Source of the DNA: Pollutimonas sp963712655
GTDB lineage: Bacteria; Pseudomonadota; Gammaproteobacteria; Burkholderiales; Burkholderiaceae_B
Assembly: GCA_963712655.1 (NCBI GenBank)
Contig: CAVQIT010000002.1
Location: forward strand, 1-64,000
DNA length: 64,000 nt
Reading direction: 5' to 3'
Every line of letters starts with the position of its first letter. Positions within the stretch are counted from its first letter, which is position 1. Positions 16,365 through 25,788 of the stretch are shown here, piece by piece. The notes under the pieces were generated by a model. It worked only from the letters and a program-made list of their open reading frames with translations, did no database searches and was not told the DNA's origin. Made by a program: the position numbers and the translations under genes.

Positions 16365-19300
16365 CGGCGCGCGGCTGCCATGAACGGACCCAGCACGGCT
16401 CCTGTATGGGATTGTTGCTTCAGGCCCACTATGTGTTCGGGCGTACCTTCGGCGACCAGGCGTCCGCCGCCATTGCCGCCTTCCGGCCCCAGGTCCAGTA
16501 TCCAATCGGCTTCGGCGATGACATCAAGGTTGTGCTCGATAACCACGACGGTGTTGCCGGCGTCGACCAGGCGATGCAATACATGAATCAGCTTTTCGAC
16601 ATCGGCCATGGAAAGGCCCACGGTCGGCTCGTCCAGCACATATAAGGTGTGGGGAATACGCGAGGCGCGGCCGGTTTTTATAACGCCATCGGTAAGCCTG
16701 GCTTTGGTCAGCTCGGTAACCAGCTTGATGCGCTGGGCTTCGCCGCCGGACAGCGTGGGCGAGGGCTGGCCCAGGGTCAGGTAGCCCAGGCCGACGTCTT
16801 GCATGAGTTGCAGCGGCCGCGATATTTTCGAATGGGCGGCGAAGTAGCCGATGGCTTCATCGACTTCCATCTTGAGCACTTCGCCGGCATTCTTGTCGCG
16901 CCATGTCACGTTCAGCGTATCGCGGTTGAAGCGTTCTCCGGTGCAGGCATCGCAAAGTACTTTCACATCGGGCAGGAAGCTCATTTCTATGGTGCGCAGG
17001 CCCTGGCCTTCGCACACTGGGCAGCGGCCTTCGCCGGTGTTGAACGAGAAGCGCGCCGCTGTCCATCCGCGTATGCGCGCATCGCGTGTCTCGGCGAAAA
17101 GCTTGCGTACATCGTCCCAGAAGCCAATGTAGGTGGCGGGGCACGAACGCGGCGTCTTGCCTATGGGCGTCTGGTCGACCTCCAGCACGCGGTCGATGTG
17201 TTCCCATCCGGAAATGTCCACGCAGCCATGCCAGCCCGGTGCGCGGCGTTGCGCAACCGCCTGCGCCAGGTTGTCCAGCAGGACGTCGCGGGCGAGTGTG
17301 GATTTCCCCGAGCCCGACACGCCGGTCACCACGCTCAGGCGGCCCACAGGCAGGCGCGCCGTGACATTATGCAGATTGTGCAAATGCGCTTTGTGGACCT
17401 GGATCATGGGCGTGTCGTTGGCAATCGGGCGGCGCGCTTGCAAAGGATGCCGCAAGGGCGTTTTCAGGTAGCGTCCCGTCACCGAGGCCGGGTTGTCGAT
17501 AATGTCTTGCGCCGTGCCTTGCGCCACGACCATGCCGCCGCGCACACCGGCGCCGGGGCCGATATCGATAATGTGCGAGGCGCGCCGTATGGTGTCTTCG
17601 TCATGTTCCACCACCACCAGCGTGTTGCCATTGCCTTCGAGCGCGGCCAGGGCGTTGAGCAGAATCTGGTTGTCGCGCGGATGCAGGCCTATGGTGGGCT
17701 CGTCCAGCACGTAGCACACGCCTTGCAGGTTAGAGCCAAGCTGGGCGGCAAGCCGTATGCGTTGAGCTTCGCCGCCCGACAGGGTGGGCGCGGCCCGGTC
17801 CAGCGCCAGGTAGCTCAAGCCGACCTCTTGCATGAAGTTGAGCCTTCCCTGTATTTCGGCAAGAATATCGCGGGCAATTTCAACCTCGCGGCCATGGCTG
17901 ACCAGGCCCGCAAAAAAGGTTTGCGCATCGGATACGGGCAGGGCCGCCAGTTCGGCGATGGACCTGCCGCGCCAGCGGAAGGCGCGCGAAACCGGGTTCA
18001 GCCGTGCGCCATGGCAACTAGTGCAGGTTTCGGTATTGCCTTCGTACCAGGCGTTCCAGGCGGTTTCCTCGCCGGTCTGTTCGGCATCGAAGCCCGAAAG
18101 CTGCAGGCCGGTGCCAAAACATCCTGTGCACCAGCCATGTTTGGAGTTGTACGAAAACATGCGCGGATCGGGCTCGGGAAAGCTGGTGCCGCAATTGGGG
18201 CAGGCGCGTTTTACCGAGAAATGGCGCTGTTCCGCCGCTAGGCGTGGTTCGCCCTGGCGCCGTTGGTCCAGCGGCGCATCGCCGTCGGTCAGGCCGACAA
18301 GCACGCTCAGGCTACCCTGCCCGTGCTCCAGCGCGCTGCGTATGGCTTCGCGCAAGGCGGGTTCGTGCCTGGCGTCGACGACCATGTCGGCAATGGGCAG
18401 TTCGATGTCATGTTCTTTATAGCGATCCAGCCGCGGCCAGGGGGCCACGGGGATGAACTCCCCGTCTACGCGTAAATGCGTGTAGCCTTTGCCGGCGGCC
18501 CATTTGGCCAGATCGGTGTAATAGCCTTTGCGGGCGACGACCAGTGGCGAGAGCACACCGATGTGGCGGCCTTTATAGTCGCGCAGCAATTGGGCGACGA
18601 TCTGCTCGGCTTTTTGCGGTTCGACCGGAATATTGCAGGTCGGGCACATTTGCGTGCCCAGCTTTACATACAGCAAGCGCAGGAAATGATGAATTTCCGT
18701 CATGGTCGCCACGGTGGATTTGCGTCCGCCACGGCTGGTGCGCTGCTCGATGGCGACGGTGGGAGGGATGCCGTAGATGGCGTCCACATCCGGCTTGCCG
18801 GCCGGCTGGACGATGGCCCGGGCGTAGGCATTGAGCGACTCGAGATAGCGCCGCTGGCCTTCGTTGAACAGAATATCGAAAGCCAGCGTCGATTTGCCCG
18901 ATCCCGAAACGCCGGTAATCACGGTGAAGGTATCGCGCGGAATGCTGACACTGATGCCTTTCAGGTTGTGTTCGCGGGCGTTGACGATGTCTATGCTTTT
19001 CACCTGGCCGCGCTGATGTTTGATCAGGCTTTGCAGCGGCGTGCCGCCGCCGTCGCCGTTGGCGTATTGGACGGCGGGTTCGGCCAGCAGGCGCGCTTGC
19101 TGAGACTTGTCTTCGTAAACAATGGCGCTGGTGTAATCGACCAGCGCCCGGCCGGTATGCGACGCCGTGTTGCGCATGAGGTCTTCGGGGGTGCCCGTGC
19201 CGACCACCAGGCCGCCGGCGTCGCCGCCCTCGGGGCCAAGGTCGATCAGCCAGTCGGCCGCCCTGATGACATCCAGATTGTGCTCGATGATCAACAGCGA

Positions 19301-22090
19301 ATGGCCGGCGGCCAGCAGCTTGCGGAAAGCGCGCATCAGCCTGGCCACGTCATCGAAGTGCAGGCCGGTGGTGGGTTCGTCAAACAGGAAGAGGCTGCCT
19401 TTTTTCGCGACCTTGGCCGACGAAATGCCGCTGCGCGTCGCCGCGGCCAGATGGCCGGCCAGTTTCAGGCGCTGTGCTTCGCCGCCCGAAAGCGTGGGCA
19501 CGGGTTGCCCGAGGCGCACGTATTCCAGCCCGACATCGGCCAGCGGAGCCAGGCCCCATTGCACATCGCGCAGCCCGCTGAAGAATGCCAGGGCTTCGCT
19601 GATGGTCATGGCCAGCACCTGGTCGATCGAAGCGCTGCGCCCCAGATGCTCTACTTTGACCTCCAGGATTTCAGGCCGGAAACGCTTGCCGTCGCAATCC
19701 GGGCAGCGCAGGTAGACATCGGACAGGAACTGCATTTCCACATGTTCGAAACCCGTGCCGCCGCAAGTAGGGCAGCGGCCGTCGCCGCTATTGAAGCTGA
19801 ACGTGCCGGCGGTATAGCCGCGTTCCCTGGACAAGGTGGCCTGGGCAAACAGCTTGCGTATGGCGTCGAAGGCGCCGACATAGCTGGCCGGATTGGAGCG
19901 GGCGGTTTTCCCTATGGGTGTCTGGTCCACCATGACCACGTCGGCCAGTTGCTCGGCACCCAGAAGATGGCTGTGTTCGCCGGGCGCTTCGGTGGGCTTG
20001 CCTTTCTGCTTGAGGATGGCCGGATACAGCACATCCTGGATCAAGGTGGATTTGCCGGAGCCCGATACGCCGGTGATGCACACCAGCCGGCCCAAGGGGA
20101 TGGAAACGGAAACGTTTTTCAGATTATTGGCATTTACGCCTTCCAGCACCAGGCGGGGCGTGTTGGGCGCGACCGGCATGGGCCGCGGCGCTTCGACACG
20201 CAGGCGTCCGCCAAGATAGTTGCCGGTAAGCGTATCGGCGTTGCGCAAGGCTTGCGGCGTGCCGTCAAAAACGATTTGCCCGCCGCGTTCGCCTGGTCCG
20301 GGGCCGATATCCATGATGCGGTCGGCGGCGATCATGACTTGCGGATCGTGTTCGACCACGACCAGTGTGTTGCCGTTGGCCCGCAGTCTGTGCATGACTT
20401 CCACGACCCGGTGCATGTCGCGCGGATGCAGCCCGATGGAAGGTTCGTCGAGTACGAACAGGGTGTTGACCAGGGATGTGCCCAGCGCGGTCGTGAGATT
20501 GATGCGCTGCACTTCGCCGCCCGACAAGGTGCGGCTCTGGCGGTCCAGCGACAAATAGCCCAGCCCTACATCGCACAGGAATTTCAGGCGAGTGCGCACT
20601 TCATTGAGCAGCAAGTCTATCGCCGCGTCGATGCTGGCGCCGAAGCTGATGTCCAGGAAGTGATCCCGCACCCGGTCGATGGGCAGGCGCATGAGATCGT
20701 GCAAGCCCAGGCCGGGCAGGGCGTTCAATTGTTCGCGGCTCCACCGGGCATGCACCGGCATGAAGCGGGGATAACGATTATCGCTGTCCGCGGCGCTGTC
20801 GTTGCCGAGGCGCCAGAGCGTGGCGTCGGGCTTGAGGCGCGCGCCGCCGCAGGCGGGGCAGGGCGTGTAGCTGCGGTACTTGGACAGCAGCACGCGCACA
20901 TGCATTTTGTAGGCGCGCGATTCCAGCCAGTCGAAGAAGCGCTGCGCGCCGTACCATTGCGTTTTCCAGGCATTCTGGCCGCCTTTCCAGTCCGGCGTGC
21001 CGTCGATTACCCAGCGCTTTTCATGTTCATCCAAAGCATCCCAGGGGATGTCCAGGCGCACGCCGGCCGCCGGCGCATATTGCTCCATTTCGGCCTGGCA
21101 TTCTTTATAGCTGGCCGTTTGCCACGGCTTGACGGCGCCGCCGCGCAGCGTCTTTTTTTCATCGGGCACGACCAGTCCGTAATCGATGCCCATGACGCGG
21201 CCGAAGCCGCGGCACGATTCGCAGGCGCCTAACGGCGAATTGAACGAAAAGGTGCTGGGCAATGGCGTGGTGTATTCGATATCGCAGTGCGCGCAGTGCA
21301 GGCGGTTGCTGAATCGCCAAGGGGTATCTTCGTCCCCGGATTCGGTCATGGCGTAAACCGCAATATGGCCGTCGCCTTGCTTGAGCGCCGCGTCCAGGGC
21401 TTCCATGACGCGCTGGGGCTCGGCGGTGCCAAAGCGGAAGCGGTCTTGAATGACATACAGCACGCGCAGCTTCTCGGCTTTGGCGGCGCGCTTGGCCTTG
21501 CCTTTGGACTTGGCCGCGGCGGGCGTGTGCAAGCGGGTTTCTTCGTGGTGAATTCGCGTGTAGCCTTGCTGGTCCAGGAAGCCGCGCACTTCGTCTTCAG
21601 TGAAATTGGACGGGATCACAATCGGGAACGTGATCACCAGGCGCGGGTCGCCGGCCTGTGTGCGCACCGCCAACTGTTGCTGGATGGATTGGGGATTGTC
21701 GCGTAGCACCTGGGTGCCGCAGCACTGGCAGTACAGCCGGCCCAGGCGCGCGTACAACAGTTTCAGATGGTCGTTCAGTTCGGTCATGGTGCCGACGGTG
21801 CTGCGCGAATTGCGCACCGGATTGACCTGGTCGATGGCAATGGCGGGCAAGATGCCCTCGATGCGATCGACCTGCGGTTTGTCCATGCGGTCCAGGAACT
21901 GCCTGGCGTACGGTGAAAAGGTTTCCACGTAGCGCCGCTGTCCCTCGGCATAGAGGGTGTCGAAAGCCAGCGAGCTTTTGCCCGACCCCGAGACGCCCGT
22001 CAACACCAGCAGTTCGCCGGTATTGATAGCAACATCAAGATTTTTAAGGTTATTTTGGCGCGCGCCGAAGATGCGAATATGTGAGCTCAT
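16361..22090 (-). CDS. uvrA: Double-length UvrA-family protein (four ABC modules)
   Basis: UvrA is the damage-recognition ATPase of nucleotide excision repair and normally has about 940 residues. This one has 1909 and is two UvrA units in tandem. Walker A GVSGSGKS(S/T) occurs near residues 35, 678, 1062 and 1593; LSGGE signatures near 523, 870, 1440 and 1780. Each half has its zinc modules: HCAHC with CESC, CPACGG and CPTCGG with CPDC in the first; CPNC with CTGC, CTSC and CPVC with CDAC in the second. The UvrA-type insertion domains are present in both. Double-length UvrA proteins are known in other Burkholderiales, usually beside a normal uvrA elsewhere; their role is not settled. Four bases overlap pabB. 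Confidence 0.9.
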   Translation of the reverse strand: MSSHIRIFGARQNNLKNLDVAINTGELLVLTGVSGSGKSSLAFDTLYAEGQRRYVETFSPYARQFLDRMDKPQVDRIEGILPAIAIDQVNPVRNSRSTVGTMTELNDHLKLLYARLGRLYCQCCGTQVLRDNPQSIQQQLAVRTQAGDPRLVITFPIVIPSNFTEDEVRGFLDQQGYTRIHHEETRLHTPAAAKSKGKAKRAAKAEKLRVLYVIQDRFRFGTAEPQRVMEALDAALKQGDGHIAVYAMTESGDEDTPWRFSNRLHCAHCDIEYTTPLPSTFSFNSPLGACESCRGFGRVMGIDYGLVVPDEKKTLRGGAVKPWQTASYKECQAEMEQYAPAAGVRLDIPWDALDEHEKRWVIDGTPDWKGGQNAWKTQWYGAQRFFDWLESRAYKMHVRVLLSKYRSYTPCPACGGARLKPDATLWRLGNDSAADSDNRYPRFMPVHARWSREQLNALPGLGLHDLMRLPIDRVRDHFLDISFGASIDAAIDLLLNEVRTRLKFLCDVGLGYLSLDRQSRTLSGGEVQRINLTTALGTSLVNTLFVLDEPSIGLHPRDMHRVVEVMHRLRANGNTLVVVEHDPQVMIAADRIMDIGPGPGERGGQIVFDGTPQALRNADTLTGNYLGGRLRVEAPRPMPVAPNTPRLVLEGVNANNLKNVSVSIPLGRLVCITGVSGSGKSTLIQDVLYPAILKQKGKPTEAPGEHSHLLGAEQLADVVMVDQTPIGKTARSNPASYVGAFDAIRKLFAQATLSRERGYTAGTFSFNSGDGRCPTCGGTGFEHVEMQFLSDVYLRCPDCDGKRFRPEILEVKVEHLGRSASIDQVLAMTISEALAFFSGLRDVQWGLAPLADVGLEYVRLGQPVPTLSGGEAQRLKLAGHLAAATRSGISSAKVAKKGSLFLFDEPTTGLHFDDVARLMRAFRKLLAAGHSLLIIEHNLDVIRAADWLIDLGPEGGDAGGLVVGTGTPEDLMRNTASHTGRALVDYTSAIVYEDKSQQARLLAEPAVQYANGDGGGTPLQSLIKHQRGQVKSIDIVNAREHNLKGISVSIPRDTFTVITGVSGSGKSTLAFDILFNEGQRRYLESLNAYARAIVQPAGKPDVDAIYGIPPTVAIEQRTSRGGRKSTVATMTEIHHFLRLLYVKLGTQMCPTCNIPVEPQKAEQIVAQLLRDYKGRHIGVLSPLVVARKGYYTDLAKWAAGKGYTHLRVDGEFIPVAPWPRLDRYKEHDIELPIADMVVDARHEPALREAIRSALEHGQGSLSVLVGLTDGDAPLDQRRQGEPRLAAEQRHFSVKRACPNCGTSFPEPDPRMFSYNSKHGWCTGCFGTGLQLSGFDAEQTGEETAWNAWYEGNTETCTSCHGARLNPVSRAFRWRGRSIAELAALPVSDAQTFFAGLVSHGREVEIARDILAEIQGRLNFMQEVGLSYLALDRAAPTLSGGEAQRIRLAAQLGSNLQGVCYVLDEPTIGLHPRDNQILLNALAALEGNGNTLVVVEHDEDTIRRASHIIDIGPGAGVRGGMVVAQGTAQDIIDNPASVTGRYLKTPLRHPLQARRPIANDTPMIQVHKAHLHNLHNVTARLPVGRLSVVTGVSGSGKSTLARDVLLDNLAQAVAQRRAPGWHGCVDISGWEHIDRVLEVDQTPIGKTPRSCPATYIGFWDDVRKLFAETRDARIRGWTAARFSFNTGEGRCPVCEGQGLRTIEMSFLPDVKVLCDACTGERFNRDTLNVTWRDKNAGEVLKMEVDEAIGYFAAHSKISRPLQLMQDVGLGYLTLGQPSPTLSGGEAQRIKLVTELTKARLTDGVIKTGRASRIPHTLYVLDEPTVGLSMADVEKLIHVLHRLVDAGNTVVVIEHNLDVIAEADWILDLGPEGGNGGGRLVAEGTPEHIVGLKQQSHTGAVLGPFMAAARR

Positions 22091-22138
22091 GGCATTATGA
22101 TAATCGGTTCTTCCTGTGGTTTTTACGCAAGGCCGTTT

Positions 22139-22168
22139 TTGCGCACGAAGCCGGTTTTAGGGTAGAAT
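22139..22168 (+). promoter_or_regulatory. Candidate sigma-70 promoter for the small ORF at 22235
   Basis: TTGCGC (22139-22144) and TAGAAT (22163-22168) with 18 bp between, 66 bp before the start codon of the 42-residue ORF. It is in the uvrA upstream gap, pointing away from uvrA. Confidence 0.45.
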
Positions 22169-22234
22169 GGCGAGTTAACCAATTTTCAGGGTCGCGTCTT
22201 TGCGGGCCTATGCATGTAAAGATCGGAGATCATC

Positions 22235-22363
22235 ATGGCAGATATCAAACGCACACGTCGCAACACCCTAGAGCGCCGTTGCCTGGGCAAGGCGTTCAAG
22301 CGCCTTTTCATACGCGCTCCCAAGGGCGTTTTCAAGATGCTCGAGAAAGTCAAACGCGCCTGA
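22235..22363 (+). CDS. Small basic protein of 42 residues, unrecognised
   Basis: ATG 22235 to TGA 22361-22363 with a clear GGAG eight bases upstream, its own promoter-like sequence and a strong terminator 100 bp downstream. The product begins MADIKRTRRNTLERR and ends FKMLEKVKRA; about a third of the residues are Lys or Arg, and the middle (KAFKRLFIRAPKG) could form an amphipathic helix. I do not recognise a family. Possibilities are a nucleic-acid-binding or membrane-active small protein. The promoter-RBS-terminator arrangement makes it a credible independent gene. Confidence 0.6.
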   Translation: MADIKRTRRNTLERRCLGKAFKRLFIRAPKGVFKMLEKVKRA

Positions 22364-22463
22364 CAAGGCGGCATCGGCATGGCGCCGCTGCGGCATAGGT
22401 TCTTTTCCATACGAAAAAACCTATTTGTTGCAGCGATTATGTCTTGATGTAAGTATGGCAAGG

Positions 22464-22496
22464 AAACCGCAGATTCACTATCTGCGGTTTTTTTTC
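22464..22496 (+). terminator. Rho-independent terminator
   Basis: AAACCGCAGA (22464-22473) pairs with TCTGCGGTTT (22481-22490), followed by TTTTTT. It ends the transcript of the small ORF. A weaker hairpin with ATAGGTT and AACCTAT arms lies near 22395-22425. Confidence 0.8.
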
Positions 22497-22533
22497 GGCC
22501 TATCATCGTGGTCATTGGCACACTCTATAGGCA

Positions 22534-23466
22534 ATGACCATGCTCGCCTGGCGCCATCTTTTTACGGTCGTAACGCCCACCTATAACCGGGCCCATACCT
22601 TGGAAAGAGTGTATCTTTCCTTGCGTGAACAATCGTTCCAGGATTTCGAATGGATCATTGTCGATGACGGCTCGACCGACAATACGCGGGCCATGGTCAT
22701 GGCGTGGCAGCAGGAAGCCAATTTCCCCATCCGTTATGTCTGGCAAAACAACCAGCACAAGAAAACCGCGTTCAACCGCGGGGTCAAGAAGGCCAGCGGC
22801 GAATTGGTTGTGGCGCTCGATAGCGACGATAGCCTGGATGCCAATGCCTTGTACGCCATGGCCATGGCCTGGTCCGGCATACCGTCGGCCCAGCGGTCTC
22901 GCTTTGTGGCGATCACCGGGCTGTGCGTGCGTCCCGATGGTTATGTCGTGGGCGATATGTTTCCCCAGGATGTCTTCGACGCCACGGCGCTGGACATGAC
23001 CTTCAAATACCACATCAAAGGCGAGAAATTCGGCTGCCTGCGCACCGATGTGCTTTTACAGTTCCCATTTCCGGAGGAAATCGCCGGTTTCGTCCCGGAG
23101 AGCCTGGTTTGGCGCGCTATCGCGCGCGCGGGCTATCTGACGCGCTTTGTGAACCAGGTCTTCAGGGTTTATCACGAAAGCGCGGATTCGCTTACCAGGC
23201 AGGGCAAGGAAACCCAGCAGCATGCGCTTGGTTTGTGGCTGCTTGCGCAAGATACCATCGTGGAGTGCCTGCCGTGGTTCCGCTATCAGCCGCAGGCGTT
23301 CTTCATGGCGGCCGCGCGTTATACCCGGTTTTCATTGCATTTGCGGCACGCCAACCAGCCCTTGCCCAAGAGCCATGCCTTGCGCGGCATAGGATCGAGA
23401 GCCTTGGTGGGCTTGATGTGGCCGTTGGGAGCGCTGCTGTACGTGCGGGATATCACCCGCGCCTGA
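22534..23466 (+). CDS. Family 2 glycosyltransferase
   Basis: 310 residues, GT-A fold. N-terminal TVVTPTYNRAHTLERVY, nucleotide-binding DDGSTDN at 44-50 and the metal-binding DSDD at 96-99 (ALDSDDSLDANAL). C-terminal half has FVPESLVWRAIAR, a family 2 acceptor-side motif, and ends with a hydrophobic segment LVGLMWPLGALLYV that could associate with the membrane. Probably adds a sugar to a cell-surface polymer such as LPS core; donor and acceptor are unknown. No other glycan genes are adjacent. Confidence 0.85.
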   Translation: MTMLAWRHLFTVVTPTYNRAHTLERVYLSLREQSFQDFEWIIVDDGSTDNTRAMVMAWQQEANFPIRYVWQNNQHKKTAFNRGVKKASGELVVALDSDDSLDANALYAMAMAWSGIPSAQRSRFVAITGLCVRPDGYVVGDMFPQDVFDATALDMTFKYHIKGEKFGCLRTDVLLQFPFPEEIAGFVPESLVWRAIARAGYLTRFVNQVFRVYHESADSLTRQGKETQQHALGLWLLAQDTIVECLPWFRYQPQAFFMAAARYTRFSLHLRHANQPLPKSHALRGIGSRALVGLMWPLGALLYVRDITRA

Positions 23467-23474
23467 TGGCGCTT

Positions 23475-23987
23475 TCAATGCAGGGTGCGCGGCTGTTCGG
23501 CATCGTGGGAATCGAAGATGTCATCGTCTGGATCTTCGTCGTCGAGGTCGTCGATATCGTCGCTTGCAGGGTCGTCGGCCATCACAAAGGGAAGTACGTC
23601 GCGCAGGTTTTCCGCCCAGGCGATTTCTTCGCCTTCCTGGTCGATCTTGATAAAGCGCACACCTTCCAGATCGGACAATTGAATCGCCCACAAGTATTCG
23701 CAATCGAACACGTCGTCTTCGGTAATGACCAAGCCGCCCTGGTTGCCGACGATCCTGCTGTTTGTGCCGCCGATTTGCACCATGACGAGATCTTTGGGGT
23801 CTTCCGCGACATCGAGAGGCACGGCGAAAATTACCCACTCGAAGCCGGTTTCGTCGGCGTCGATGATTTCAGCCAATACCGGTTTGCCCATATAGGCGCT
23901 CAGCGCGTCGGCGGTGCGGCCGATGAGATCGAGTTCGTCGGCGGTAAAGACCAGAGGAGATTCATGGTTGGTGGGCATGGTTTGCAT
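23475..23987 (-). CDS. Hypothetical protein with acidic C-terminal tail
   Basis: 170 residues. The folded part (about 10-130) reads PLVFTADELDLIGRTADALS and VFDCEYLWAIQLSDLEG; the tail is strongly acidic (DDIDDLDDEDPDDDIF). No signal peptide, membrane segment or known motif that I can name. It converges on the glycosyltransferase gene with 8 bp between stops, and is divergent from ettA. Confidence 0.65.
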   Translation of the reverse strand: MQTMPTNHESPLVFTADELDLIGRTADALSAYMGKPVLAEIIDADETGFEWVIFAVPLDVAEDPKDLVMVQIGGTNSRIVGNQGGLVITEDDVFDCEYLWAIQLSDLEGVRFIKIDQEGEEIAWAENLRDVLPFVMADDPASDDIDDLDDEDPDDDIFDSHDAEQPRTLH

Positions 23988-24089
23988 CGGTGAATGTAGC
24001 GGGCTGCTATTTTAATTCATGTTGCGGCCAATACTTATTTCCCGGTCCGGCCTACAATCGACCTTTTCTCATTTCTTGATTGTGTTGCT

Positions 24090-25763
24090 ATGGCTCAATA
24101 CGTATATACGATGAATCGGGTGGGCAAGATCGTGCCGCCGAAAAGGCAAATCCTGCGCGATATTTCCCTGTCATTTTTTCCCGGCGCCAAGATAGGCGTT
24201 CTGGGCTTGAACGGCTCGGGCAAATCGACCTTGCTGAAAATCATGGCCGGCATCGATCGCGAGATCGAAGGCGAGGCCATTCCCATGGCGGGCATCAAAA
24301 TCGGCTACCTGCCCCAGGAACCGATGCTCAATGCGGAACATACCGTGCGCGAATCGGTCCAGGAAGGCCTGGGCGAACTGTTTACCGCCCGCAAGCGGCT
24401 TGAAGAAGTCTATGCCGAGTATTCCGAGCCCGACGCGGATTTCGACCAACTGGCCACCGAGCAGGCCGAACTGGAAGCCGTGATTGCGGCCGCCGCCTCC
24501 AGCGGTGCCGACGACATCGAGCACCAGATGGAAATCGCCGCCGATGCCCTGCGACTGGCTCCATGGGAGGCGCTGATCGGCAACTTGTCGGGTGGCGAAA
24601 AACGCCGCGTGGCATTGTGCCGTTTGCTGTTGTCCAAGCCCGATATGCTATTGCTGGACGAGCCGACCAACCACCTGGACGCGGAAAGCGTGGAATGGCT
24701 GGAGCAATTCTTGCGCAAATTCCCCGGCACTGTGGTGGGCGTAACCCATGACCGCTATTTTCTCGACAATGCCGCCGAATGGATACTCGAACTGGATCGT
24801 GGCTACGGCATACCCTGGAAAGGCAACTATAGCTCCTGGCTGGAGCAGAAAGACGACCGCCTGAAGCAGGAAGACGCTTCCGAATCGGCGCGCCAGCGCA
24901 CCATCAAGAAAGAACTGGAATGGGTCAGGCAGAATCCCAAGGGCCGGCAAGCCAAGGCGAAGGCGCGCCTGGCCCGTTTCGAAGAACTTTCATCGCACGA
25001 ATACCAGAAGCGCAACGAAACGCAGGAAATTTTCATCCCCGTCTCCGAGCGCCTGGGTAACGAGGTGATCGAATTCGAGAATGTCAGCAAGGCATTCGGC
25101 GACCGCCTGCTGATCGACAATTTAAGTTTCAAGGTTCCCGCCGGTGCCATCGTGGGTATCATCGGCCCGAACGGCGCCGGTAAATCCACGCTGTTTCGCA
25201 TGATTGCGGGCCAGGACCAGGCGGACTCCGGCACGGTCAAGGTCGGCGCGACGGTAAAGCTTGCCTTCGTGGATCAATCGCGCGAATCCTTGCCCGATGC
25301 CAAGACCGTGTTCGATGCGGTTTCGGACGGCGCCGATCTGTTGACCGTGGGCCGTTTCGAAATGTCGTCGCGCGCTTATTTGGGCCGTTTCAATTTCAAG
25401 GGCGCCGACCAGAACAAGCTGGTGGGCAAGCTGTCCGGCGGCGAACGGGGCCGCCTGCATCTGGCGAAAACCTTGCTTGCCGGCGGCAATGTGCTCTTGC
25501 TTGACGAACCATCCAACGATCTCGATGTCGAAACCTTGCGCGCCCTGGAAGACGCCTTGCTGGAATTTGCCGGCAGCGTGCTGGTCATCAGCCATGACCG
25601 GTGGTTTCTCGATCGCATCGCCACCCACATTCTGGCGTTCGAGGGCGATTCCCAGGCTGTGTTCTTTGATGGCAATTATCAGGAATACGAGGCCGATAAA
25701 AAGCGCCGCCTGGGCGAAGAGGGCGCCAAACCCAAGCGCTTGCGCTATAAAGCATTGAAATAG
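24090..25763 (+). CDS. ettA: Energy-dependent translational throttle protein EttA (ABC-F)
   Basis: ABC-F ATPase that binds the ribosomal E site and gates the first elongation steps according to energy state. 557 residues, close to E. coli EttA (555). Two ABC domains: Walker A GLNGSGKST near 45 and GPNGAGKST near 360; signatures NLSGGEKRRVALCRLL and KLSGGERGRLHLAKTL; Walker B LLLDEPTNHLDAESVEW and LLLDEPSNDLDVETL. The arm domain and the linker with WVRQNPKGRQAKAKARL are characteristic. ATG 24090 matches the family start MAQYVYTMNRVGK. Confidence 0.95.
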   Translation: MAQYVYTMNRVGKIVPPKRQILRDISLSFFPGAKIGVLGLNGSGKSTLLKIMAGIDREIEGEAIPMAGIKIGYLPQEPMLNAEHTVRESVQEGLGELFTARKRLEEVYAEYSEPDADFDQLATEQAELEAVIAAAASSGADDIEHQMEIAADALRLAPWEALIGNLSGGEKRRVALCRLLLSKPDMLLLDEPTNHLDAESVEWLEQFLRKFPGTVVGVTHDRYFLDNAAEWILELDRGYGIPWKGNYSSWLEQKDDRLKQEDASESARQRTIKKELEWVRQNPKGRQAKAKARLARFEELSSHEYQKRNETQEIFIPVSERLGNEVIEFENVSKAFGDRLLIDNLSFKVPAGAIVGIIGPNGAGKSTLFRMIAGQDQADSGTVKVGATVKLAFVDQSRESLPDAKTVFDAVSDGADLLTVGRFEMSSRAYLGRFNFKGADQNKLVGKLSGGERGRLHLAKTLLAGGNVLLLDEPSNDLDVETLRALEDALLEFAGSVLVISHDRWFLDRIATHILAFEGDSQAVFFDGNYQEYEADKKRRLGEEGAKPKRLRYKALK

Positions 25764-25788
25764 TATTGTTCTTCAACAGGGGGGCGGC

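Noticed and set aside
16649..18241. Open frame of 530 codons on the plus strand
   Set aside because: Also antisense to uvrA, with compositionally biased translation and no motif.
18476..21232. Open frame of 918 codons on the plus strand
   Set aside because: It lies antisense to the tandem uvrA, which has all its motifs; the long frame comes from high GC and codon bias. No domain is readable in it.
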